From DATAOG01 sp963782885 (GTDB taxonomy: Bacteria > Pseudomonadota > Alphaproteobacteria > Geminicoccales > Geminicoccaceae), in the NCBI GenBank assembly GCA_963782885.1, contig CAWALL010000006.1, positions 207,692 to 271,691 on the forward strand: DNA of 64,000 nucleotides, given 5' to 3'. This document shows positions 1 to 8,237 of this stretch, in pieces; the stretch's first letter is position 1, and each line of letters starts with the position of its first letter. The position numbers and the translations under genes are program-made. The notes beneath the pieces are model-generated. The model had not been told where the DNA came from, made no database searches, and saw only the letters and a list, made by a program, of their open reading frames with translations.

Positions 1-507
1 CCGACCTTCGCGGACATGGCCGGGATCGCCACGCCCGACTTCGTCGACGGGCGCTCGTTCCTGCCGCTGCTCACCGATCGGGGGTATCCCTGGCGCCAGA
101 GCTTCCTGGTCGAGCGCCGCCAGCTCGAGGGGCAGTACATCGAGCTCGCCGAGCAGCACGGCATCACCCGCGACCAGCTCGACCGGCACGCCTACGCCGA
201 GGGCCTGCGCACGCCCGAATGGGCCTATGTCGAGTACGGCACCGGCGAGCGCGAGCTGTACGACGTTCTGGACGACCCCTACCAGCTCAACAACTTGATC
301 GAGCGTGCCGATCCGTCCTTGAAGGCGGCGCTGGCGGCGCGGCTCGGCCAGCTCGCTGTCTGCACCGGCGCGCAATGCCGGGCGCTCGAGGATCGGCCGC
401 TCGGCGATGTCACCATCCGACCGGCGGCAGCGCCAGGCCGCGGCCGGCCGGCGCCGGTCGCCTGTCCGCGAGCCGGGCTCCTGCCGGCCCCGGCCTGCCC
501 GCGATAG
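1..507 (+). CDS. Sulfatase, C-terminal part (cut by window start)
   Basis: The frame is open from base 1 to the TAG at 505-507, so the gene begins outside the window. The visible part has the sulfatase C-terminal pattern: a DFVDGRSFLPLL stretch, a conserved tryptophan-arginine, then an ELYDVLDDPYQLNNL motif. These align residue for residue with the end of the next gene (FVDGRSILPLF, ELYDIRSDPYQLES), so the two are tandem paralogues. The last ~35 residues are Pro/Ala/Arg-rich and resemble no domain. Family knowledge: type I sulfatases hydrolyse sulfate esters with a formylglycine made from Cys or Ser; that N-terminal part is not visible here. The DPYQL signature makes the family call firm; the substrate is unknown. 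Confidence 0.85.
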   Translation, partial: PTFADMAGIATPDFVDGRSFLPLLTDRGYPWRQSFLVERRQLEGQYIELAEQHGITRDQLDRHAYAEGLRTPEWAYVEYGTGERELYDVLDDPYQLNNLIERADPSLKAALAARLGQLAVCTGAQCRALEDRPLGDVTIRPAAAPGRGRPAPVACPRAGLLPAPACPR

Positions 508-524
508 CCAAGATGGAGTGCCAC

Positions 525-2024
525 ATGTCCTCTGACCGCACCCGCGTTCGGGCGCGCCGGCTGCTGCTCGCCGCCACCCTTGCCGTCGGACTGTGTCCGC
601 CGGCAGTCGCCGTCGCCCAGGCGCCGCAGGCCGTCAGGCCCAACATCGTGTTCATCCTGAGCGACGACGAGGACGTCAAGATCCACGCCTACATGCCCAA
701 GACCAGGGCGCTGCTCGAGAACCACGGCACCTCGTTCGACAACTTCTTCGTGACCTATTCCTTCTGCTGCCCGTCGCGGGCCACGATCCTGCGCGGCCAG
801 TATCCCCACAACACCCAGATCGAGGGCATCCAGCTGCCGACTGGCGGGTTCAAGAAGTGGCACGCGCTCGGGCTCGGCAATTCGACCATCGCGACCTGGC
901 TGCACGCCGCCGGCTATCACACGGCCTTCTATGGAAAATACCTGAACCAGTACGAGCCGCGGACCGACGGCGTCCAGCCCGGCTGGGACGAGTGGTACGC
1001 CGGCGGCGACAACTGGTCGAACTACGACTACATCCTGAACGAGAACGGCAGGATCGTGCGCTACGGCGACCGCGCCGAGGACTATCTGACCGACGTGATC
1101 GCCCGCAAGGCGGTCCGCACGATCCACGAGGCGACCGCCAGCGGGCAGCCGTTCTTCCTCTATCTCTCGACCTACACGCCGCACGCGCCCGCGACCTGCG
1201 CCCGGCGCCACGACGGCCTGTTCGCCGACACGCCGCTGCCGCGGCCGGTCTCCTTCGACGAGGCCGACGTCAGCGACAAGCCCGCGATCATCCGCAACCT
1301 GCCGCCGCTCAGCGGCCCGCAGATCAAGGCCATGGAGGAGCACTACCGCGCCCGGCTGCGCTCGCTCCAGGCGATCGACGACATGGTCGAGACCGTGGTC
1401 AGGACGCTCGAGCAGACCGGCCAGCTGCAATCGACCTACATCATCTACACCTCGGACAACGGCTTCCACATGGGCGAGCACCGGATGATCGCCGGCAAGA
1501 CCACGGCCTACGAGGAGGACATCCGGGTGCCCGCGATCGTGCGCGGCCCGGGCGTACCCGCCGGCCAGCGGATCGACGCGATCGTGCTCAACAACGATTT
1601 CGGGCCGACCTTCGCGGCGATCGCCGGCGTCGCGCCCCCGAGCTTCGTCGACGGCCGGTCCATTCTGCCGCTGTTCGAGAACCCCGCCCGGCCCTGGCGC
1701 CACAGCTTCCTGATCCAGCGACGCGAGCTCGAGACCCACGAGATGACCGGGCCGGCGCGCTTCGACGCGATCCGGACCGCCGACCGGCTGTTCGTCGAAT
1801 ATGGTGACGGCGATCGGGAGCTTTACGATATCCGTAGCGACCCTTATCAGCTCGAGAGTCGGGCGGGCCGCGCCGAGCCGTTGGTCTCCGAGCTCCTGTC
1901 CGCCCGGCTCGCCGAGCTGCTGAACTGTGCCGGCCCTAACTGTCGCGAGATCGAGGACCTGCCTGTCGATGTCGAGCGGACCGCCCACGCCGTCCCCGAG
2001 CGCAAGGTGTCGTCGACGCAGTAG
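525..2024 (+). CDS. Secreted type I sulfatase, glucosamine-6-sulfatase-like
   Basis: 499 residues. ATG 525 is chosen because GGAG lies 6 bases upstream and the protein then opens with an Arg-rich n-region and a hydrophobic signal peptide (about residues 10-32); ATG 513 in frame is the alternative. Visible family motifs are the metal-binding PNIVFILSDDED near residue 40, the formylglycine site CCPSRATIL near residue 80, a YGKYLNQY stretch and a YTSDNGFHMGEHRM active-site segment. This combination is typical of arylsulfatase/N-acetylglucosamine-6-sulfatase relatives. The C-terminus repeats the motifs of the upstream partial gene. It sits 18 bases before the glycoamylase-like gene and probably shares its transcript. 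Likely role: periplasmic or extracellular desulfation of a glycan. The exact substrate cannot be read from sequence. Confidence 0.9.
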   Translation: MSSDRTRVRARRLLLAATLAVGLCPPAVAVAQAPQAVRPNIVFILSDDEDVKIHAYMPKTRALLENHGTSFDNFFVTYSFCCPSRATILRGQYPHNTQIEGIQLPTGGFKKWHALGLGNSTIATWLHAAGYHTAFYGKYLNQYEPRTDGVQPGWDEWYAGGDNWSNYDYILNENGRIVRYGDRAEDYLTDVIARKAVRTIHEATASGQPFFLYLSTYTPHAPATCARRHDGLFADTPLPRPVSFDEADVSDKPAIIRNLPPLSGPQIKAMEEHYRARLRSLQAIDDMVETVVRTLEQTGQLQSTYIIYTSDNGFHMGEHRMIAGKTTAYEEDIRVPAIVRGPGVPAGQRIDAIVLNNDFGPTFAAIAGVAPPSFVDGRSILPLFENPARPWRHSFLIQRRELETHEMTGPARFDAIRTADRLFVEYGDGDRELYDIRSDPYQLESRAGRAEPLVSELLSARLAELLNCAGPNCREIEDLPVDVERTAHAVPERKVSSTQ

Positions 2025-2042
2025 CCTGGGCCGGCGCGCGCC

Positions 2043-4133
2043 ATGAGGCCCGGCCATGGTGCGTGGCGGCGCCGGCGCCCGGGCGCGGCGCAGTGGCTGC
2101 CGGCGCTCGTGCCGTTCGCCCTGCTGCTGCTCGCGGGCGCCGGCGCGCAGGCCGCCGTCTGTGCGAGCGGCGCCGGGTCGCCGGACCAGGTGCTCGCGCG
2201 CCTGCCCCTGTACGACGCCGGCGGGGCCGACCCGGACGGCGCGATCCAGAGCTTCACCGAGGGCGATCCCGGCGCCGCCGCCGGGCACGCGATCGTCGCG
2301 ACCGGAGACGCGAATCAGGCGCGCGTGCTCCGCTTGTCCTACCGGCTCGATCCGGGCGGGCGCGCCCGGGCGGGCGTGCGGATCAAGCTCGACCGGCTGG
2401 ATGCCAGCGCCTACGACCACCTGGAGCTGAAGGTCAGGGGCGATCCCAGCACCGGCTTCGCGCACGCGCTCGAAGTCGGCTTTCAGCGGCCGCGCCCCGA
2501 CCGTCCGGACATGATCGAGACCGGCAGCTCGCTGGTCGAGGGCATCAGCGACCAATGGCGCGACGTCCGGGTGCCGCTCAACCGGATGACCGGCATCGAC
2601 GCCTGGACCGGGCTCGACGAGCTCGTGCTGGCGGTCGATTCCCGGCGCTCCGAGGCGCTCTCCGGCGCGATCTACGTCGACGACCTCGCCCTGATCCGGA
2701 CCGGCCGGCCGGGACCATCGGCATCCGACCAGGTGCCGACCCCGCTAAAGACGGCCTGGGAGCAGGCGCATGGCGGCAAGGACGCGGCCCGCGCCGCGGT
2801 CGCCGGCCGGCTGCGGGGCTGGCCCGCTGCCCTGAGGGTACCGCCGCCGCAGCTCGCCGACGATGCCACCTTCCTGATGCAGGTGGCGCGCAGCACCTGG
2901 CAGGGCCTCGCCGCGATGACCGACCGCGAGCACGGCCTGCCGATCGACCACGTCACCTTCGCCGGGACCGGGGTCGACCCGGCCCGGGCCCAGGTCGGCG
3001 ACTACACCAGCCCGAGCACCGTCGGGATCTGGCTGATGGCCGTGGCCGGCGCCGAGAAGCTCGGCCTGGTCGGCCGGCCGGAGGCGATCGATCTGATCGG
3101 TCACGGGCTCGGCACGCTCGCCGGACTCGAGCGGCTGCACGGTTTCTTCTACAATTACTACGATACGGCCACCCTCGAGCGCAGCAGCAACTTCGTCTCC
3201 TCGGTCAACTCCAGCTGGCTGACCGCCGGTCTGATGGTCGTGCGCCAGGCTTTTCCGGAGCTCGCCGGGCCGGCGGGCCGGCTGATCCAGGACGGCGACT
3301 ACGGCTGGCTCTACGACCCCGCCCTCGGCCTGATGAGCCACGGCTATTACGTCAACCTCGGCTGCCCGTCCCAGTACCACTACGGTTTGCTGTACACCGA
3401 AGCGCGCGTGCTGAGCCTGATCGCGATCGGCAAGGGCGACGTGCCCGAGGCGCACTGGTTCAGTCTCGAGCACACGCTGCCGCCGGAGGAAAGCTGGCAG
3501 ACGCAGGCGCCCCAGGGGCGCAAGACCCGGCAGGTCCAGGGCCATCAGGTGATGGACGGCTGGTACGAGCACGGCCCCTACCGCTACCTGCCCTCCTGGG
3601 GCGGCAGCATGTTCGAGGCGCTGATGCCGACGCTGGTGGTCGACGAGGCCCGCCTCGCCCCCGACGGTCTCGGCCGCAACGACTTCGTCCACGCCACGCT
3701 GCAGCGCCAGCACGCGCTCGAGGAGCTGAACTACCCGGTCTGGGGCATGTCGCCGAGCGCCACCGCGAGCGGCGGTTACGGCGAGTTCGGGGTCCGCTAT
3801 CTGGGCGTGCTCGGCTACGCCGACGGCGTGGTCGCGCCCTACGCCTCGGCGCTGGCGCTGGCGGCGACGCCCGCGCCGGCGATCAGGAACCTGCGCCGGC
3901 TCGCCGAGCGCTACCCCGCGAGCTACGGCGCCTGGGGCTTCTACGATGCGCTCGACCCCAAGACCGGCCAGATCGCGCAGAGCTACCTGCCCCTCGACCA
4001 GGGCATGCTGCTGGTCGCGATCGCCAACCAGCTCGCCGATCACGTGATCCAGCGCGCCTTCGCCGCCGATCCGATCGCGGTCAAAGCCCTGCCGATTCTG
4101 GCGGATGAGCATTTCTTCGGCGCCGACCGATAG
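2043..4133 (+). CDS. Secreted glycoamylase-like (PF10091) glycosidase with N-terminal carbohydrate-binding fold
   Basis: 696 residues with a signal peptide (about 1-38). Residues ~45-220 form a beta-rich module (AYDHLELKVRGD, IYVDDLALI) resembling CBM11/CIA30-type carbohydrate-binding folds. Residues ~270-690 match the glycoamylase-like domain: YHYGLLYTEARVLS, HWFSLEHTLPP, SWGGSMFEALMP, VVAPYASALALAA and YLPLDQGMLLVAIAN. This domain is known from the middle of cyclic beta-1,2-glucan synthases and from GH144-type endo-beta-1,2-glucanases, so hydrolysis of beta-1,2-glucan or a similar glucan is a reasonable inference. No strong ribosome-binding site precedes ATG 2043, which suggests coupling to the sulfatase 18 bases upstream. 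Convergent with the GH94 gene. Confidence 0.82.
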   Translation: MRPGHGAWRRRRPGAAQWLPALVPFALLLLAGAGAQAAVCASGAGSPDQVLARLPLYDAGGADPDGAIQSFTEGDPGAAAGHAIVATGDANQARVLRLSYRLDPGGRARAGVRIKLDRLDASAYDHLELKVRGDPSTGFAHALEVGFQRPRPDRPDMIETGSSLVEGISDQWRDVRVPLNRMTGIDAWTGLDELVLAVDSRRSEALSGAIYVDDLALIRTGRPGPSASDQVPTPLKTAWEQAHGGKDAARAAVAGRLRGWPAALRVPPPQLADDATFLMQVARSTWQGLAAMTDREHGLPIDHVTFAGTGVDPARAQVGDYTSPSTVGIWLMAVAGAEKLGLVGRPEAIDLIGHGLGTLAGLERLHGFFYNYYDTATLERSSNFVSSVNSSWLTAGLMVVRQAFPELAGPAGRLIQDGDYGWLYDPALGLMSHGYYVNLGCPSQYHYGLLYTEARVLSLIAIGKGDVPEAHWFSLEHTLPPEESWQTQAPQGRKTRQVQGHQVMDGWYEHGPYRYLPSWGGSMFEALMPTLVVDEARLAPDGLGRNDFVHATLQRQHALEELNYPVWGMSPSATASGGYGEFGVRYLGVLGYADGVVAPYASALALAATPAPAIRNLRRLAERYPASYGAWGFYDALDPKTGQIAQSYLPLDQGMLLVAIANQLADHVIQRAFAADPIAVKALPILADEHFFGADR

Positions 4134-4154
4134 CAGGCGCCCCAGATCCTGACA

Positions 4155-4500
4155 TTCGCGTGTGGCCCGGGCCCGCGCCATGCAGGCGCCCCGCACGTTG
4201 CGCATGATCCGGCCGCCGGGTCCTCAGGCGCCGAACATTCGACGTTCGCGCGTGGCCAGGCGCCGGCATGCAGGCGCCCTTCATCCGAGACGCGCACACG
4301 ACCGGACGATCGGTCCTCCGACACCGAGCATCCGACGCTCGCGCGTGGCCCAGGCGCCGGCATGCCGGCGCCCTGCGTCCGAGGCTCGCACATGATCCGG
4401 ACGATCGGTCCTCAGGCACCGAGCATCCGACGTTTGCGCGTGGCCCAGGCGCCGGCGTGCCGGCGCCCTACGAGGCTCGCGCATGATCCGGACGCCCAGT
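4155..4500. repeat. Tandem repeat, ~93-bp unit, 3.7 copies, with internal palindrome
   Basis: Copies begin near 4155, 4245, 4338 and 4432; the last stops near 4500. Each unit contains a GCGCGTGGCC block, a GC-rich palindrome, an ATGATCCGGACGATCGGTCC block (partly altered in copy 2) and an ending near CATCCGACG. In copy 3 the palindrome is the perfect 20-mer GGCGCCGGCATGCCGGCGCC at 4353-4372; copies 2 and 4 carry one-base variants and copy 1 is degenerate. The array lies wholly between two convergent genes. Copies differ from each other at several positions, so it is not a recent slippage product. Short frames through it are not gene-like. Confidence 0.85.
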
Positions 4501-4505
4501 GCTCA

Positions 4506-4546
4506 AGCCTGTCCGGCTGGCCCCGAACCGGACTGCCGGACAGGCT
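4506..4546. terminator. Hairpin between convergent glycan genes
   Basis: AGCCTGTCCGGC at 4506-4517 pairs perfectly with GCCGGACAGGCT at 4535-4546 across a 17-base loop. It sits between the rightward glycoamylase-like gene and the leftward GH94 gene and could end transcription from either side. There is no U-tract, so it is only terminator-like. The following stretch to 4789 holds nothing I recognise. Confidence 0.45.
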
Positions 4547-4789
4547 CCGTTCGCCGCCTGCCGCTCTCCGACCGACGACTTCCAGGCGTCGCTCGCTCGC
4601 ACGCGGCCCAGGTCTCGCAGTTCGGGCGCTACGGCCGACCGGCGAGGCGAGCTGACGACCAACCCGGCCTCAAGTGCGCCGGGGTCAGATGCACCAGTCC
4701 GGAGGCGGCCTGCCGGAGGTCGGCGCCGGGCGCGCAACGTCCGGCCTCTGAACGGCCCGGAGCCCCGCGAGATGGGCCGGTGGCGAGGG

Positions 4790-7700
4790 TCAGCCGAGCT
4801 GGAGCTCGACCCGGTGTGCGGCACCATCGCCCACGACCGGCACGCGCGCGGCGCCCGCGCGCAGCTCGACCGGATCACCGTCCAGGGTCGCTCCGGTCAC
4901 GATGCCGCCGCGGCCATCGTTAGTGATCGCGACCACGTAGGTCTCGGGACTGCCCGGCCGGCGCCAGCACAGCTCGCACCCGGGCCAGCTCGCGGGCAGG
5001 CGCGGCTGCAGGACCAGGGTCGTCCCGCCCTCGACCTCGAAGCCGAGCAGCGTCTCCAGGATCACCCGCAGCATCCAGCCCGCCGAGCCGGTGTACCAGG
5101 TCCAGCCGCCGCGGCCGACGTGCGGTGGCGCGCCGTAGACGTCGGCCGCGATCACGTAGGGCTCGACCCGGTAGGTCGCGACCGCCTCGGCCGTGTGCGC
5201 GTGGCTCACGGGCGAGATCATCTCGAGGAGCACGGCCGCGCGCGCCCGTCGACCGGCCAGGGCCAGCGCCTGCACCGCCCAGAGCGCCGCGTGGGTGTAC
5301 TGGCCGCCGTTCTCGCGCACCCCGGGCACGTAGCCCTTGATGTAGCCAGGATCGTGGTCGGTACGGTCGAACGGCGGCGCCAGCAGCCGGATCAGGCGGT
5401 CCCGGTCCGAGATCAGAAGGCGCTCGAGCGCGTCCAGGCACTGCTCGACCCGGTCGGACGGCGCCACGTCCGAGATCACCGCCCAGGCCTGGGCGAGCGC
5501 GTCGATCCGGCATTCGTCGCTCGCCGCCGAGCCGAGCGGCGTGCCGTCGTCGTAGTAGGCGCGCCGGTACCAGGCGCCGTCCCAGCCGGCGCCGTTCAAG
5601 GCGACGCCAAGCTGCCCGCGGTAAGCCTCGTAGCGCTGCACCCGGGCCGCATCCTCGCGCGCCCGGCAGAGCGGAACGAACCGGCCGAGGATCGTGTACA
5701 GGAAAAAGCCGAGCCAGACGCTCTCGCCGCGGCCGAGGCGGCCGACCCGGTTCATGCCGTCGTTCCAATCGCCGGTGCCCATCAGCGGCAGGCCGTGGGC
5801 GCCCGCGGTCAGCGACCGGTCGAGCGCCCGGCAGCAATGCTCGAAGATGCTGGCGCGCTCGCCCGAATCGGTCGGCAACAGATAGGCCTCGTCCTCGCCG
5901 TCGGCGAGCGGGCGGGCGCTGAGGAAAGGCGCCATCTCGTCGAGGAGCGCGCGATCGCCGGTGGTCGCGACGTAATCGGCGACCACGAACGGCAGCCACA
6001 GCAGATCGTCCGAGAAGCGGGTGCGGACGCCGCGGCCCGCTGGCGGATGCCACCAGTGCAGGACGTCGCCCTCGACGAACTGGTGGCCGGCGTGCAGCAG
6101 GATCTGAGCCCGGGTCAGTTCGGGTCGGAGGTGGACCAGGGCCGCCGCGTCCTGGAGCTGGTCCCGGAACCCGAAGGCGCCCCCGGACTGGTAGAACGCC
6201 GAGCGCGCGAACAGCCGGCAACATAGGGTCTGATAGACCAGCCAGCCGTTGGCCATCAGGTCGAGTGCCGCCGAGGGCGTGCGGATCTCGACCGCCGCGA
6301 TCAGATCGCGCCAGAACCCGCAGACGTCGTCGAACGCCGCGTCGATCGCGGACAGCAGGGCATAGCGCCGGATCAAAGCGCGCGTCGCTTCGGCGTCCCG
6401 ACCTTCGCCGAGCAGGAAGGCCAGCTCGGCGGTCTCGCCGGGCCCGAGTTCGAGCCCGACCTGGAGCGCGAAGCAGGGATCGAGGCCCGCGCCGGTCCGG
6501 CCGTCGAGCGCGGCGGCCCCGAGCAGCGCCGCCGGGCGCGCCGGGCTGCCGTTCCAGCCGATGAAGGCGGCGCGATCGGCGGTGCCATGGAGGGTCGCGC
6601 CGGCCGGCGCCACGGCGGTCGCGAAAGCGACGCCGTTCGAGAACTCCCCGCGCGCCGGATTGCGGGCCAGGAGCGTGCCCGTTTCGGCATCCGCCGAGGT
6701 CTCGACCGGGCTCGCGGTCGTCGCGGGCAGCCCGCCCAGGACCAGGCGGGCATAGGCGAACGCGCTGAGCCGCCGCCGTCGCCCGGACCGGTTGCGCAGC
6801 CGGATCCGGGTCACCTTGAGCGGATCGGAGCGCGGCACGAACTGCCAGACCTCCTGCTCGAGCCCGGCGCTGGTTTGCTGGAACCGGCAGTAGCCGAAGC
6901 CATAGCGGACGGTGCAGGTAGCCGGCGCCGGCACCGGCCCGGGGCTCGGCGACCAGAAGCTGAGGACGTCCTCGTCGCGCAGATAGAGGGCTTCCCCATG
7001 CGGGTCGCTGACCGGGTCGTTGGACCAGGGCGTCAGCCGGTTCTCCCGGCTGTTGCCCGACCAGGTGGTGGCGGCGCCGGCCTCGGAGGTGATGAAGCCG
7101 AAGGTCTCGTTGGCGACCACATGGGTCCAGGGCAGGGGCGGACGCTCGGCCGGCGCGAGACGCAGGACGTACTCGCGCCCGCCGGCGGCAAAGCCCCCGA
7201 CGCCGTTGTCGAACAGCAGCTCCTCTGGGGCCGGCGCGGTCCACGGCTCGCTCAGCGTCGCCGGCTGATACCGCAGCCGTGCGGCCGCGCGCGAGGTCTT
7301 CGGGGCGGGCGGCGGGGGCTCGGCGGGCGCCTCACCGAGGATGCCCGTGAGGTCAGCGAGCGCTGCATGGCGGGCGGCGAACGCGAGGGCTTCTGCCCGC
7401 GTCGCGGCGAAGCCGAGTCCGAAGGCGAGCGCCCGCTGCTCGCCCGGCGCCAGCTCGACGACCGCGCGCAGGCTGAGGATCGGATCGAGGACGTTGCCGG
7501 TCGTGCCGGAGAGCGGCGCGGCGCTCGTCAGCGCCGCCGGCGCCGCCAGCGAGCGGCCCCGGCCGATGAAGCGCTGCCGGTCGGTCTCGTGCTGCAGGGC
7601 GGGCGCCGGCGCCTGCTCTCCGATCAGCCAGTGCACGATCCAGAACCTGCGCTCGTCGGCGCCGCGCGGCCGTCGGGTCGCGAGCAGGGCGCGCCGTTCC

Positions 7701-8227
7701 GGCACCGCCTCGGTCTGCACGAACAGCTTGGCGAACGCCGGATGGGCGGCATCGGCCGCGGCCGCCTGGAGCACCGCCTCGAGATAGCTCGTGAGCTCGA
7801 TGCGGCGCGGCCGCGACGAGTCATTGCCGATCCGGCAATGGCGGATCTCGATCGGCGCGTCCGGCGCGAGCGCGACGGTCAGCGTCGCCTCGATGCCGTC
7901 GTCGCGGCGCCGGATCAGGACGCGCTCCGGCGCCAGCCGCGCCGCATAGCGCTCGGGCTCGCGGCCGGTCGGCTGACAGCCCATCGACCAGAGGCCGCCG
8001 GATTCGAGGTCGCGCAGATAGACGAACCAGCCGTCGCCGTCCTCGACCGGATCGCCCCGCCAGCGGGTCAGCGCGATGCCGTCGCACTCGGAGCCGCCGC
8101 CGCCGGCGGCGCTGATCAGGACCGCATAGCGGCCGCGTGCCAGCCGTTGCGCCTGCGGTTGACGATCGAACAGCTGCTCCCAATCCAGCTCGCGGATCGC
8201 GCGCTCCGGGGAGGACGGACTGATCAT
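4790..8227 (-). CDS. GH94-family glycoside phosphorylase, cyclic-glucan-synthase C-terminal type
   Basis: 1145 residues. The C-terminal half is nearly textbook for the GH94 region of cyclic beta-1,2-glucan synthases: FYQSGGAFGFRDQLQD, HQFVEGDVLHWWHPP, GDWNDGMNRVG (about residues 818-828, with the catalytic aspartate), PGYIKGYVPGVRENGGQYTH and GGWTWYTGSAGWM. The N-terminal part is the beta-sandwich that precedes this catalytic barrel. GH94 enzymes phosphorolyse beta-glucosides and release glucose 1-phosphate. No glycosyltransferase domain is fused, so a degradative rather than synthetic role is inferred. ATG 8227 is preferred: it starts 11 bases after the upstream stop behind an AGGCGG; a start at 8287 would overlap that gene by 50 bases. 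No signal peptide is visible, so it is probably cytoplasmic. Confidence 0.88.
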   Translation of the reverse strand: MISPSSPERAIRELDWEQLFDRQPQAQRLARGRYAVLISAAGGGGSECDGIALTRWRGDPVEDGDGWFVYLRDLESGGLWSMGCQPTGREPERYAARLAPERVLIRRRDDGIEATLTVALAPDAPIEIRHCRIGNDSSRPRRIELTSYLEAVLQAAAADAAHPAFAKLFVQTEAVPERRALLATRRPRGADERRFWIVHWLIGEQAPAPALQHETDRQRFIGRGRSLAAPAALTSAAPLSGTTGNVLDPILSLRAVVELAPGEQRALAFGLGFAATRAEALAFAARHAALADLTGILGEAPAEPPPPAPKTSRAAARLRYQPATLSEPWTAPAPEELLFDNGVGGFAAGGREYVLRLAPAERPPLPWTHVVANETFGFITSEAGAATTWSGNSRENRLTPWSNDPVSDPHGEALYLRDEDVLSFWSPSPGPVPAPATCTVRYGFGYCRFQQTSAGLEQEVWQFVPRSDPLKVTRIRLRNRSGRRRRLSAFAYARLVLGGLPATTASPVETSADAETGTLLARNPARGEFSNGVAFATAVAPAGATLHGTADRAAFIGWNGSPARPAALLGAAALDGRTGAGLDPCFALQVGLELGPGETAELAFLLGEGRDAEATRALIRRYALLSAIDAAFDDVCGFWRDLIAAVEIRTPSAALDLMANGWLVYQTLCCRLFARSAFYQSGGAFGFRDQLQDAAALVHLRPELTRAQILLHAGHQFVEGDVLHWWHPPAGRGVRTRFSDDLLWLPFVVADYVATTGDRALLDEMAPFLSARPLADGEDEAYLLPTDSGERASIFEHCCRALDRSLTAGAHGLPLMGTGDWNDGMNRVGRLGRGESVWLGFFLYTILGRFVPLCRAREDAARVQRYEAYRGQLGVALNGAGWDGAWYRRAYYDDGTPLGSAASDECRIDALAQAWAVISDVAPSDRVEQCLDALERLLISDRDRLIRLLAPPFDRTDHDPGYIKGYVPGVRENGGQYTHAALWAVQALALAGRRARAAVLLEMISPVSHAHTAEAVATYRVEPYVIAADVYGAPPHVGRGGWTWYTGSAGWMLRVILETLLGFEVEGGTTLVLQPRLPASWPGCELCWRRPGSPETYVVAITNDGRGGIVTGATLDGDPVELRAGAARVPVVGDGAAHRVELQLG

Positions 8228-8237
8228 GCGCCGCCTG

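Noticed and set aside
279..2555. Very long antisense frames opposite the sulfatases and most other genes
   Set aside because: High GC removes stops on the opposite strand. The translations are Arg/Ala/Gly-rich, without motifs, and every one lies over a gene with family signatures.
4155..4500. Repeat array considered as CRISPR
   Set aside because: Units are ~93 bases and contiguous, without unique spacers, and no cas gene is near.
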